Shown here piece after piece: positions 25,278-34,387 of a stretch of DNA of 64,000 nucleotides (position 1 is the first letter of the stretch; each line of letters begins with the position of its first letter). Source of the stretch: Gammaproteobacteria bacterium. GTDB taxonomy: Bacteria > Pseudomonadota > Gammaproteobacteria > Pseudomonadales > Azotimanducaceae. Location: assembly GCA_026708185.1 (NCBI GenBank), contig JAPOVK010000015.1, positions 1-64,000 of the forward strand, read 5' to 3'. The notes below the pieces were generated by a model. It searched no databases. It worked only from the letters and a program-made list of their open reading frames with translations, and was not told where the DNA came from. Both the position numbers and the translations under genes were made by a program.

Positions 25278-26726
25278 GTGCAAGGCAATCATCGGGTTCG
25301 CCGGGAGACGGTCGTATGGCTTGGGGCTGTGGGCCTTGCGCTGTCCGCCTCGGTTGGCGCGGTCGCGGACGCCGACTTGACGCCCTTGGTGGATGCCCGA
25401 CACGACGAAGCCGTGGCACTCGCGTCCGACCTGTTCGACTACGCCGAACTCGGCTACCTGGAGACCCGCAGCGCCGAGCGGCTTGCGGGCTACCTCGAGG
25501 GCAACGGATTCAGCGTGGAACGGGCTGTCGCCGGGATTCCCACGGCGTTCGTGGCACAACGGGGACGCGGCGGTGCGGTTATCGGGATCCTGGCGGAGTT
25601 CGACGCGCTGCCGGGTCTGTCGCAAGCGCCCGTGCCGCGTCGACAGCCGGTCGTGCCCGACGCGCCGGGCCAGGCTTGCGGGCATCATCTGTTCGGCAGC
25701 GCCTCGGCCACAGCCGCCGTGGTGATCGCGGACTGGCTGGAGAGGACGGGAACACCGGGAACCGTGAGACTGTACGGCACGCCCGCGGAGGAGGGCGGCT
25801 CCGGCAAGGTCTACCTGACGCGGGCCGGCCTCTTCGACGATGTGGACATCGTGCTGCATTGGCACCCGTCGGACCGCAACATCGCGTCGCCGGAGAGCAG
25901 CAACGGCAACAAGTCCGGCCGTTTCACGTTCCGTGGCATCGCGGCGCACGCGGCGGCCTCGCCCCACCGCGGCCGATCCGCCCTCGACGGGGTCGAGGCG
26001 ATGAACTACATGGCCAACCTGATGCGCGAACACATGCCCTCGACTGCACGGCTGCACTATGTCATCACCGACGGCGGTCGCGCGCCGAACATCGTCCCCG
26101 AGCGGGCGGAGGTCTACTACTACGTGCGCCATCCCGCGCCGGACATGGTGGAGGCGTTGTTCGAACGGGTCGTGGCGGCCGCCGAGGGCGCCGCCCTCGG
26201 CACCGGTACGCGGATGTCGTACGAGGTCATGCACGGCAACTTCCCGTTGTTGCGCAACGACGTCCTGGCCGAAGTGATCCACGGGCACCTGGAGCGCTTG
26301 GGCGGTGTCGAGTACGACGAAGCGGAAATGGAATTCGCGACCACGTTGCGCAAGTCGTTGTTCGGCAGCTTGAGGCCGCTTACGTCGACCACCGAGATCG
26401 AGCCGTTCGAGTTCCGCCAGAAGATGGGCTCCACGGACGTCGGCGACGTGAGCTGGAACGTGCCCACCGCGGGGTTCGGTACCGCGACGTGGGTGCCCGG
26501 CACGCCGGCCCATAGCTGGCAAGCCGTCGCGGCCGGGGGGATGAGCATCGGCCACAAGGGGATGATGCTGGCGGCCAAAGTCCTCGCCGAGACCGCCCGC
26601 AGCCTGTACACGGACGCGGAACTCATCGCCAAGGCGAAGGCGGAGTTCGCGGAACGCCGCGGGCCCGTCTTCGTCTACGAGCCATTGCTCGGCGCGCGCG
26701 AGCCGCCACTGGACTATCGCAAGTGA
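25278..26726 (+). CDS. M20 family metallo-amidohydrolase (AbgB-like), exported
   Basis: A 482-residue M20D peptidase/amidohydrolase with an N-terminal signal peptide (cleavage near ASVGAVADA). The catalytic domain has the metal-binding CGHHLFG, the PAEEGGSGK glutamate pair and LHWHPSD; a dimerisation insert FRGIAAHAAASPH follows, as in p-aminobenzoyl-glutamate hydrolase AbgB. It would cleave N-acyl or aryl-amide bonds in the periplasm. GTG 25278 has AAGGGG and GGAAGGG upstream. It heads an operon whose genes overlap or nearly touch (6PGDH-like enzyme, transporter, alcohol dehydrogenase, thioesterase). Confidence 0.88.
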   Translation: MQGNHRVRRETVVWLGAVGLALSASVGAVADADLTPLVDARHDEAVALASDLFDYAELGYLETRSAERLAGYLEGNGFSVERAVAGIPTAFVAQRGRGGAVIGILAEFDALPGLSQAPVPRRQPVVPDAPGQACGHHLFGSASATAAVVIADWLERTGTPGTVRLYGTPAEEGGSGKVYLTRAGLFDDVDIVLHWHPSDRNIASPESSNGNKSGRFTFRGIAAHAAASPHRGRSALDGVEAMNYMANLMREHMPSTARLHYVITDGGRAPNIVPERAEVYYYVRHPAPDMVEALFERVVAAAEGAALGTGTRMSYEVMHGNFPLLRNDVLAEVIHGHLERLGGVEYDEAEMEFATTLRKSLFGSLRPLTSTTEIEPFEFRQKMGSTDVGDVSWNVPTAGFGTATWVPGTPAHSWQAVAAGGMSIGHKGMMLAAKVLAETARSLYTDAELIAKAKAEFAERRGPVFVYEPLLGAREPPLDYRK

Positions 26727-27565
26727 ACGTCCTGCTGCTGCATCCGGGCGCGATGGGCGCATCGATCGGTGCGGCGTTGGTGGCGGGCGGCCACGACACG
26801 GCCTGGGTCGCCACGGGTCGCAGTGTCGAGACGGCCAAAAGGGCGGGGGACGCGGGCCTGTCGCCGGTGGAGACGTTGGCGGCGGGCGTGGGTGGTGCCG
26901 AACTCGTGATCTCAGTCTGTCCGCCACACGCATCCGTGGACGTTGCCCGCGCCGTGCGCGATGCGGGATTCTCCGGGCTCTATGTCGACGGCAACGCCGT
27001 CTCGCCGGCGACAGCGGAAACGGTGCATCGGCTGTTCGATGCGCATTACGTGGACGGGGGGATCATCGGCCCGCCGGCCTGGCGCGCGGGAGCCACCCGG
27101 TTCTACCTGTCGGGGTCGCACGCGGAGACGGTGGCCGCGTTGTTCGAGGGCTCGTTGGTCGATGCCCGCGCGATCGGCACGGCACCGACCCAAGCGTCGG
27201 CGCTCAAGATGTCCTACGCCGCATTCACCAAGGGGTCGTCCGCGCTTCTGCTGGCCGTCCGCGCGCTGGCGGAAGCCAACGGCGTCAGCCAGGAACTGCT
27301 TGCCGAATGGGACATCTCGCAGCCCGGTCTTGCCTCGCGAAGCGCGGGGACGGCGAAGTCGACGAGCCAGAAAGCCTGGCGCTTCGAGGGCGAGATGCGC
27401 GAGATTGCCGCGACGTTCGCCGAGGCGAACCTCCCTTCGGGCTTCCACGAGGGCGCAGCGGAGCTGTATGGCCGCATGGCGGTCTTGAAGGACGCGCCGG
27501 GCGGTGCCGCGATCGAGGTCGTTCTCGCCGAGATTCTCGGCCGCACCCTTGAGCGTTGTGGCTGA
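26723..27565 (+). CDS. NAD(P)-dependent oxidoreductase, 6-phosphogluconate-dehydrogenase-like (DUF1932)
   Basis: A 280-residue beta-hydroxyacid-dehydrogenase-fold protein. The Rossmann segment NVLLLHPGAMGASIGAALVAGG opens the protein, with the loop VISVCPPH and the DGNAVSP substrate strip; the C-terminal all-helical half with LKMSYAAFTKGSSALLLAV matches DUF1932. Substrate unknown. GTG 26723 overlaps the M20 stop by four bases (GTGA), and its own stop overlaps the transporter start, so this is a translationally coupled chain. Confidence 0.85.
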   Translation: MNVLLLHPGAMGASIGAALVAGGHDTAWVATGRSVETAKRAGDAGLSPVETLAAGVGGAELVISVCPPHASVDVARAVRDAGFSGLYVDGNAVSPATAETVHRLFDAHYVDGGIIGPPAWRAGATRFYLSGSHAETVAALFEGSLVDARAIGTAPTQASALKMSYAAFTKGSSALLLAVRALAEANGVSQELLAEWDISQPGLASRSAGTAKSTSQKAWRFEGEMREIAATFAEANLPSGFHEGAAELYGRMAVLKDAPGGAAIEVVLAEILGRTLERCG

Positions 27566-29010
27566 CGCCGGATCGGCCGCCGCGTCGGCGTCGGACACCG
27601 TTCCGCGTCGCACGCGCATGGCGTTCGGGGTGGGCTCCGCCGCGGAGACCCTGTCGCTCTACCCCGTGGGCATACTCAGCATGCTCTACTACAACCAGGT
27701 GCTGGGTCTGGACGTCCTGCTCGCAGGCCTCGTGCCGACGATCTCGATCCTCGTCGACGCGGTCTCCGACCCGCTCGTCGGTTCCCTTTCGGACCGGTGG
27801 CGGTCGAAGCGCTGGGGTAGGCGGCACCCGTTCATGTTCATCGCACCAGCGCCGATCGCGTTGTCCTTCTGGTGCGTATTCAATCCGCCGGACATGGCCG
27901 GGACGACGCTTTTTGCCTGGTTCCTGACGTGGTCGATCCTGCTGCGGACGTTCATGACCGTCTATCACGTCCCGCACTTGGCGATGGGTGGCGAGTTGTC
28001 GCGGGGCTACATCGAACGCACGCGAATCATGTCGTACAACAACTTCTTCGGCTGGATCGGCGGCCGTGGTGCACAAGATCAATACGCTGCTGTTCTTCGC
28101 CGTCACCGCGCAGTACGCCAACGCCCTGCTCAATCCAGAGGGTTACCGAACGCTGTCCATCTCCAACGCCCTGGTCATCATGGTCGTGCTGTTCCTGTCG
28201 GCGTGGTTCACCCGGGATCGCGTTCCGACGCTTCCGCAACCGGCCGAGGACGTCGGAGGGTTCAGCGTAAGAGAGTTCTACCGCGACATCGTGATGGCGC
28301 TTACCAATCGGAACTACCTATTCCTCATGCTCGCGCTCTTTGCACTGTCGCTGATGCTGGGTGTGCGCGGTGCCCTGAACGCCTACATGACGGTTTACTA
28401 CTGGGAACTGACGGCCGATCAGTTCGCCAACATCTTGTTGATCGGCTCGGCCGTTGGTTACGTCAGTGGTTTCCTGCTTTCGGCGCGGATCCATGGCCGA
28501 TTCGACAAGCGCGCGACCATAGTTGCGACGGCACTGATGCTGTCCATATTCCCGGCCATGCCGGTGATCCTGCGACTCGTCGGCTACTTCCCGGACAACG
28601 GGACCACGGCGCTGATGTGGGCGATTGCCGGGTTCGGCGCGCTCGGCGCCGTGTCGGGGAGCGTGCTGAACATCAGTGTCATGTCGGCGCTCGCCGACAT
28701 CGCGGACGAGAACGCGGTTCGCTACGGCGTGCGTCAGGAGGGCATCCTATACTCGGCGCGGACTTTTTTCGCCAAACTGGACGCCTCGCTCGGACATGGC
28801 GTGGCGGCGGTGGCGTTGGCGGTGATCGCGTTTCCCGAGAAAGCCGAGCCCGGTGAAGTCCCAGCCGACACGATCTGGTGGCTGGGCATGATCGACTCGC
28901 CGCTTGCCATCATTCCCGGCGTGATCGCGGCCGTGCTCTACGCGCAGTACCGGATCAACCAGGCGGAGTACGAGTCCACGCGCCGGCAGTTGGCGGCGCG
29001 GCCGAGCTGA
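27558..29010 (+). pseudogene. GPH-family MFS sugar/glycoside:cation symporter, frameshifted
   Basis: A glycoside-pentoside-hexuronide-type transporter split by a +1 frameshift at about 28059-28065. The first frame gives helices 1-5, with NQVLGLDVLLAGL and the loop SDRWRSKRWGRRHPF; the second, from AVVHKINTLLFF onward, gives helices 6-12 and the YGVRQEGILYSARTFFAK segment. Removing one base of GGCGGCC restores a single frame (ATC GGC GCC GTG GTG). No other damage is seen and codon use stays normal on both sides, so an assembly error or a very recent mutation is more likely than decay. Start GTG 27558 (or ATG 27618). Homologous to the intact gene at 34388-35860. Confidence 0.85.
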
Positions 29011-29022
29011 GTGGGATTCGCG

Positions 29023-30120
29023 ATGGCGACGGCAACGGCCATGGTCCTGAAGGCGCCGCGACAGTTCGAACGGCGCCGTTTCCACGTGCCGGCGGCCGGG
29101 CCGAGGGAAGGCATCTTGCGGGTCGAGGCCTGCGGACTCTGCGGGACCGATCACGAGCAGTACAGCGGCCACGTCAAGAGCGAACCGGCGATCATCCCGG
29201 GCCACGAGGTCGTTGGCATCGTCGAGGAGGTCGGCGACGATGGTGCGGCGCGTTGGGGCGTCACCCCGGGACAGCGGGTGGCGGTGGAGGTGTTCAAGTC
29301 CTGTGGCGAGTGCGATGCCTGCACCTCCGGCATCTATCGCCGTTGCGCACGTAACGGCACGGCGACGATGGTCGGTTTTACGAGCGTGGACAGCCCGCCC
29401 GCCCTCGGCGGCGGCTACGCGACCCACCTTTTCCTGTCGCCCGACTCGCTGCTGCTGCCGGTGCCGGCGGACATGGACCCGGTCTACGCCACGCTGTTCA
29501 ACCCGCTCGGCGCCGGTATCCGGTGGGGCGTCGAATTGCCGGAGACGCGCCCCGGGGATGTGGTCGCGATCCTGGGGCCGGGTGTGCGTGGGCTGTGCGC
29601 CGCCGCAGCCGCCAAGGAGGCCGGTGCCGAGTTCGTGATGATCACCGGGCTCGGGCCGCGCGATGCCGAACGACTTGCGATCGCCCCACGCTTCGGCGTC
29701 GACCTCGCGGTTGATGTCGCCACGACGGATCCAAACGATGCGCTGCGGGCTGCGATCGGCCGGAAGGCCGACGTGGTCGTCGACGTGACGGCCAAGGCCC
29801 CGACCGCATTCGGTCAAGCCGTGTCGCTTGCCACAAACGGGGGCACGGTCGTGCTCGCAGGTTTGCGCGGGTCTCCGGAAACGCCCGGCCTCGACCCGGA
29901 CCGGATCGTCTTCAAGGAGTTGCGGATACTCGGTGCGCTTGGTGTCGACATGCCGGCGTACCGGAAGGCGCTAGCGTTGCTTGAGTCGAACCGCTATCCG
30001 TTTGCGGATTTGCCCAGGCAGGTCGCCGGCTTCGGGGATATCGAGGGACTGTTGCAGGTGATGGCGGGGGATCGGCCGGGCGTCCCGCCCCTGCACGGCG
30101 TGTTTGCGCCCGATCCGTGA
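29023..30120 (+). CDS. zinc-dependent alcohol dehydrogenase (MDR family)
   Basis: A 365-residue medium-chain dehydrogenase/reductase. Catalytic zinc ligands are in CGLCGTDHEQYSG and PGHEVVG, structural zinc cysteines in SCGECDACTSGIYRRC, and the nucleotide-binding fold in VAILGPGVRGLCAAA. It oxidises an alcohol or polyol with NAD(P). ATG 29023 is preferred to GTG 29011, which abuts the transporter stop. In this operon it probably acts on the substrate imported by the transporter and hydrolysed by the M20 enzyme. Confidence 0.88.
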   Translation: MATATAMVLKAPRQFERRRFHVPAAGPREGILRVEACGLCGTDHEQYSGHVKSEPAIIPGHEVVGIVEEVGDDGAARWGVTPGQRVAVEVFKSCGECDACTSGIYRRCARNGTATMVGFTSVDSPPALGGGYATHLFLSPDSLLLPVPADMDPVYATLFNPLGAGIRWGVELPETRPGDVVAILGPGVRGLCAAAAAKEAGAEFVMITGLGPRDAERLAIAPRFGVDLAVDVATTDPNDALRAAIGRKADVVVDVTAKAPTAFGQAVSLATNGGTVVLAGLRGSPETPGLDPDRIVFKELRILGALGVDMPAYRKALALLESNRYPFADLPRQVAGFGDIEGLLQVMAGDRPGVPPLHGVFAPDP

Positions 30121-30129
30121 GGAGGCGAG

Positions 30130-30585
30130 ATGGCACGACCGGAGTTCGAAGTGTTCAACCAGGCATGGGCCGACCGGACAGTCGGCCATGTCGGCACCAA
30201 GGGGATCGATGGCTTCCTAGGGTTGAGAATCACCGAAATCGAGGCCGGTCGTCTCGTCTGCGAAATGCCGGTGACCGAGGCCTTGCTGACGGGTTTCGGC
30301 AACATGCATGGCGGCTGCCTATCCGCCCTGTGCGACCACGTCCTGGGCATGGTGATGTACCCCGTGATGGAGGACGGCTACTGGGCGGCGACCACGGAAT
30401 TCAAGATCAACCTGCTGCGACCTGTCACCGGCGGCACCTGCATCGCGTCTGCGGAGATCGTCTCGATGAGTCGCCGCTTGTCGGTGGTTCGTATCGACGT
30501 CACGAACGAGAACCGGCTCGTGGCGGTCGCGCAGGGGACTTGCACCATAGTGGCGCCCCGAACCAGCCTCCCGGCCGTACCATAG
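30130..30585 (+). CDS. PaaI family thioesterase (hotdog fold)
   Basis: A 151-residue hotdog thioesterase. FGNMHGGCLSALCDHVLGM is the PaaI/4-hydroxybenzoyl-CoA thioesterase active-site helix with the N-x-x-GG..D pattern, and ATTEFKINLLRPVTGG is the conserved second strand. It would hydrolyse an acyl- or aryl-CoA. ATG 30130 follows GAGGAGGCGAG, a near-perfect ribosome-binding site that includes the end of the preceding stop codon. It closes the five-gene operon and is convergent with the SDR gene four bases away. Confidence 0.88.
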   Translation: MARPEFEVFNQAWADRTVGHVGTKGIDGFLGLRITEIEAGRLVCEMPVTEALLTGFGNMHGGCLSALCDHVLGMVMYPVMEDGYWAATTEFKINLLRPVTGGTCIASAEIVSMSRRLSVVRIDVTNENRLVAVAQGTCTIVAPRTSLPAVP

Positions 30586-30589
30586 CTCG

Positions 30590-31408
30590 TCAGTAGTACA
30601 CGGCGTTGCTCCCGCCGCCGTCCGCGGCGATCACCTCGCCTGTGACCGACCAGGCCTTGTCCGAGCAGAGGAACGCCGTCAGGTAGCCGATCTCCGCCGC
30701 GTCGACCATGCGCCGAATGGCATTGGCACGTGGGCTGTCGTCCGCGTAGTCGCTCGCTTCGACCTCCGATGGCGTGATCCCGGCGCGCTCGGCGCGGGCT
30801 TGCATGACGTCGGCCGTTCGCTCGGTACGCGTCAGGCCCGGGTGTATGCAGTTCACGGTGATGCCGTCGCGGCCCAGTTGCGTGGCAAGGGTCTTGGTCA
30901 TGTGCACTAGCGACCCGTTCCGGGCACCGCCGCTCATGTTGCCGGCGATCCGCGCGTTCAGACCGCTGATGTTGACGATGCGGCCCCAGCCGGACGCCTT
31001 GAGGTGTGGAATCGCCGCGCGCGCGCAGCGCAGCGCACCCATGTACTTCACGTTGAAGTCGTCGAGGAAGTCCTCGTCAACGATGGTCTCGATGCGCCCG
31101 ACGGCGGTCGCGGAACCGCCGGGCGCCGAGCCGCTGTTCACCAGGATCTGCAAGCCGCCGAGTTGCGCGGCCGCATCATCGATCGTCTTCTCGACCCGGG
31201 CGCGATCCTTCACGTCGCAGGCGAACGGGACCACCCGTCTGCCTGTGGCGGTCGCGATCTCGTCCGCCGCCGCCGCGAGGCGGTCCGGGTCGCGCGCGAC
31301 GATCGCAAGGTCGACGCCCTCGCGCGCCAATTCGATGGCGATCGCCTTGCCGATGCCACGGCTGCCGCCGGTGACGACTGCGCGCTTCCCTCGTAGTCCT
31401 AAGTCCAT
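30590..31408 (-). CDS. SDR family protein lacking the YxxxK catalytic motif
   Basis: A 272-residue classical SDR. The cofactor motif TGGSRGIGKAIA (residues 14-25), NSGSAPGG, and VNISGL are normal, but the place of Y-x-x-x-K reads G-G-A-R-N (in SGGARNGSLVHMTKTLA), so both catalytic Tyr and Lys are missing. C-terminal CIHPGLTRTERT and ADGGGSNAVYY look intact. It could be a binding or regulatory protein, or use another proton donor; a similar 'ARN' variant occurs in some SDR subfamilies. ATG 31408 has AGGAGG six bases upstream. It may share a transcript with the enolase-family gene behind it. Confidence 0.82.
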   Translation of the reverse strand: MDLGLRGKRAVVTGGSRGIGKAIAIELAREGVDLAIVARDPDRLAAAADEIATATGRRVVPFACDVKDRARVEKTIDDAAAQLGGLQILVNSGSAPGGSATAVGRIETIVDEDFLDDFNVKYMGALRCARAAIPHLKASGWGRIVNISGLNARIAGNMSGGARNGSLVHMTKTLATQLGRDGITVNCIHPGLTRTERTADVMQARAERAGITPSEVEASDYADDSPRANAIRRMVDAAEIGYLTAFLCSDKAWSVTGEVIAADGGGSNAVYY

Positions 31409-31483
31409 GAAAACCTCCTGTTGACTAGGTGAGCATGAAAGCCTTCGCCCGAGACGCCTAGCGTGGTCGAGCTGTCGCGCTGG

Positions 31484-32626
31484 TCATCCTCGCCACTCGC
31501 GCACCGCCCGTTCCGCATGCTTTTCCAAGAGCGCGCCCGAAAGCGCGACACCGAGGCCCGATCCGGATGGTAGTGCGGCATGACCGTCGACGATGGGCCC
31601 GAAGGGCGCGCCGACGAGCGCATCGAACAACGGGCTCTCGTCGAACTGCATCTCGAGCCGGTCAAAGGCCGCGAGAGTCGCCGAGACCTGCAGGCTGAAC
31701 GCATGGCTGACGGGCCCGCTCGGGTTGTGGGGCGAAACCTCAACGCCGAGATCGGCGCATGCGCTGGACACCTTGCGTAGTTCGTGGACTCCCCCGATGT
31801 ACTTCACATCCGGCATCACCACGTCGTACGCCCCGGCTTCGCAATAGGGGCGGATCACCTCCCAGCCGATGCTCTGCTCGAGTCCGGCTTGGCGCATGCC
31901 CAACATCTCGCATTGGCGGCGGAGTCGGGTGAGGGCGGGGATGCTCCCTTCCACCTCCGGCAACGGGCACTCGATCCAGTACACGCCCAACTTCGCGGCC
32001 GCCTCGTTGAGCACCACGGCGGTGGCCTCGTCGAACCGCCAATGACAGTCGACCATGAGGCGCACGTCGGGACCGACGGCCTCGCGGACCGCCGCGATGC
32101 GTGCGAGACCGGCCTGCATCGCGCGCCCACCGTTCCCCGCCGCGCAGACCTCCCGCGTCACTTCATCGAACGGCGCGAGCTTGAACGCCACGTGCCCGGC
32201 AGCGCTGGCGGCGCGCGCGCTGGCCGCAAAGGCCTCGGGACTGCGCTCTACGGTGCGCCGGTTGATGTTCGCGTAGACCGGTATGGGTCTGCGCCTGATG
32301 CCGAGACTCTGGGCCAGCGAATGTCCATGGGCTCGACCGTGAAGATCCCACAGCGCTTGGTCGAGAGCGCTGACGATGCTCGCCTCGTAGATGTCGCCCG
32401 GGGCATGCCCGGCCGCAAATCCGCCGGGGTTTTCCAGCGTCGCCTCAAGCAGCGCCTTCGGGACCAGGCGCTCGGCCGCGGCCAGCAGCGCGTCGTCTTG
32501 GCCTGAAAGTGTCGCCTCGCCTTCACCGGTCCCGCCATCGGGCGTGTGCAGCCGCAGGAAGCTCCAGCAGGTCTTCCCGGTGATCCGCACGCAATGAAGC
32601 GCGGCGTTGCCCAGCGCCGTGGTCAC
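31484..32626 (-). CDS. mandelate racemase/muconate lactonizing enzyme family protein
   Basis: Enolase-superfamily member of 380 residues. Metal ligands lie in LMVDCHWRFD, YWIECPLPEVEG and GLEQSIGWE; an FKLAPFDE lysine starts the barrel and the PHNPSGPVSHA segment gives the C-terminal acid/base region, as in sugar-acid dehydratases. GTG 32626 follows directly on the TAA of the PqaA-like gene, so the two are certainly adjacent cistrons. Substrate unknown; it is a different branch from the homologues at 11115 and 52264. Confidence 0.87.
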   Translation of the reverse strand: MTTALGNAALHCVRITGKTCWSFLRLHTPDGGTGEGEATLSGQDDALLAAAERLVPKALLEATLENPGGFAAGHAPGDIYEASIVSALDQALWDLHGRAHGHSLAQSLGIRRRPIPVYANINRRTVERSPEAFAASARAASAAGHVAFKLAPFDEVTREVCAAGNGGRAMQAGLARIAAVREAVGPDVRLMVDCHWRFDEATAVVLNEAAAKLGVYWIECPLPEVEGSIPALTRLRRQCEMLGMRQAGLEQSIGWEVIRPYCEAGAYDVVMPDVKYIGGVHELRKVSSACADLGVEVSPHNPSGPVSHAFSLQVSATLAAFDRLEMQFDESPLFDALVGAPFGPIVDGHAALPSGSGLGVALSGALLEKHAERAVREWRG

Positions 32627-34300
32627 TTACCTGGGTCGCGGGGCTCCCAGCGGGGGCAACGTCGCGCCGGGACCCGACTCCAACTGGTACGTCGGCTGCA
32701 TGCAACCTTGCTCCGCTAGCACGCCGGCAATGGCTCGGGCACCGGCGGTGAGATCGCCTGCGGGCGTCCAGTTGACGAACAGCCGGTCGTCGATGGCGGT
32801 CGCCGACAGCCCGTCCGTAGCGATCCCGGGTTCGTCAAGGACCGCGACAGCCTCGCCGATCTCGGAAGCGTCCCCATCGGACGGCGCCCGACAGACCAAC
32901 GTTACCGAGGTCGGCAAGCCAGATGGCTCGGCGGCGAACGGTAGCGTATCGGGCGTCACCGTCACGCCGGTGGTCAGCTTCAAAGGCGTTGCCGCGGCGA
33001 CGTCGAACGTGAGTTCCACGAACCATGCCGTCCAGCCGCTGGCTGGCTCCGGTGGTTCGACGACATAGAGCCCCTCGGAGGTTGGCCTAAGGGGGGTGCT
33101 CGTATAAGCCGGGCCGAGCGTCTCGACCCTGAAGTCGCGAGCCGCGGGATTGTTCGCCTGCCACAGCCGCACCTCGCGCGGCTGCGTCTGCGCCAGCACT
33201 CGGAGCGTCCCGTCGCTCGCCGTGGACCACGAATACTGCGGTGGCTTGACGCCTGTGGCGATGAGCGTATGGAACGCGGCAATGGTCTCGACGGCATCTG
33301 TGCCGTCCAACCCGTGGTCGGCATTCGGCACGTAGCGCAGGTAGTTCTCGCCGCGTAGATCGTCCCAGTAGAAGCGCGACGAGTCCGGCAGGAAGAACTG
33401 GTCGCCGGTGGCGTTCAGGACGAGCTTCGGCATCGTCAGTCGGTGACGATAGAAGTACGGGTCGACGAGGCGGTAAAGCTCTGCGAGCCGGGGGTGGTCC
33501 ATCCGGGCCATGATGCCGTGATCGACATAGTTGCCGACCGACGGCGCCCAGAACCCGTAGGCGGCGAAGTGGTGGCGCATTGATGGATTGACGTTAACGA
33601 CGTCGATCACGATGGGAATGATCGCGACGACGCGAGGGTCCACCGCGCCGGTCAGCCAAGTAGTCCAGCCACGCTTCGAGCCGCCGGCGACGACGAATCG
33701 ATCCACGACGACCGGCCCACCGGTGTCCGACGCCATGACGGCGGTGATGGCATCCATTGCCCGGACGGCGCTTTTGACCATGGCGTTGCGTGGTGCCCAG
33801 CGTGGGTCGCCGGTCTCCAGGTACTGATCCCAGGCGTAGCCGATCAAGTCGTCCTCACTGCGTGGCGTGCCATCGTCGTGGAAGACCAGCGGCTGGTTGG
33901 GGACCATGCCAAGCTCGGCAACGACGGTCTGTGTCGCCTTGGCGATCGCCGCCGTGCGCTCGCTCGCCTCGGTCGGTGGTTCACGGCCGTTTCGCCCGCC
34001 GCCAATGAACAGCATGCCCGTATCGGAACTCACCGTCGCCGGTATCGACAGTGCCAGCCAATGCTGCCACTCGGTTCGGTCGACGTCGGCACCGGTCAGC
34101 CAGTGTTGAGACACCAGGTCGACGATCACCGAGCGCGAACCGTCGTCCGCGGTGGCGGTGGAGAGCACGCGCCACGCGTAGTTCGTGTCGTGCGCGTTCA
34201 CGTAGTCGTCCAACGCTGTGCGTTGCGGCAGCGCCGCGGCGAGGGCCGATGTGGCGCCGGCCAGCGCCAATAGGTGAGCCAGGGTACGCGTTCTTTTCAT
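32627..34300 (-). CDS. PhoPQ-activated pathogenicity-related protein (PqaA) family
   Basis: A 557-residue exported protein of the PqaA family, an alpha/beta-hydrolase-like group. A signal peptide (residues 1-22) is followed by YAWRVLSTATADDGSRSVIVDLVSQHW, FIGGGRNGREPP, the nucleophile elbow FVVAGGSKRGW and NATGDQFFLPDSSRFYWDDLRG, the block typical of the family. The C-terminal third is a beta-rich module. Activity in this family is uncertain, although the fold suggests ester or peptide hydrolysis. It is co-transcribed with the enolase-family gene and diverges from the GPH transporter at 34388. Confidence 0.85.
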   Translation of the reverse strand: MKRTRTLAHLLALAGATSALAAALPQRTALDDYVNAHDTNYAWRVLSTATADDGSRSVIVDLVSQHWLTGADVDRTEWQHWLALSIPATVSSDTGMLFIGGGRNGREPPTEASERTAAIAKATQTVVAELGMVPNQPLVFHDDGTPRSEDDLIGYAWDQYLETGDPRWAPRNAMVKSAVRAMDAITAVMASDTGGPVVVDRFVVAGGSKRGWTTWLTGAVDPRVVAIIPIVIDVVNVNPSMRHHFAAYGFWAPSVGNYVDHGIMARMDHPRLAELYRLVDPYFYRHRLTMPKLVLNATGDQFFLPDSSRFYWDDLRGENYLRYVPNADHGLDGTDAVETIAAFHTLIATGVKPPQYSWSTASDGTLRVLAQTQPREVRLWQANNPAARDFRVETLGPAYTSTPLRPTSEGLYVVEPPEPASGWTAWFVELTFDVAAATPLKLTTGVTVTPDTLPFAAEPSGLPTSVTLVCRAPSDGDASEIGEAVAVLDEPGIATDGLSATAIDDRLFVNWTPAGDLTAGARAIAGVLAEQGCMQPTYQLESGPGATLPPLGAPRPR

Positions 34301-34387
34301 GTACGATCAGCCGTTCCCAAAGGCGGCGAACAATGACAGATCGGCCCATCGGTGCACAGCGCGCCGCATTGCGGGTGCAATGACTTC

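Noticed and set aside
27558-29010. Programmed frameshift explanation for the GPH transporter
   Set aside because: There is no slippery heptamer such as A-AAA-AAG; a single-base error or mutation is simpler.
34333-34383. Sixteen-codon frame before the GPH transporter
   Set aside because: Could be a leader peptide, but it has only a weak ribosome-binding site and no recognisable attenuator.
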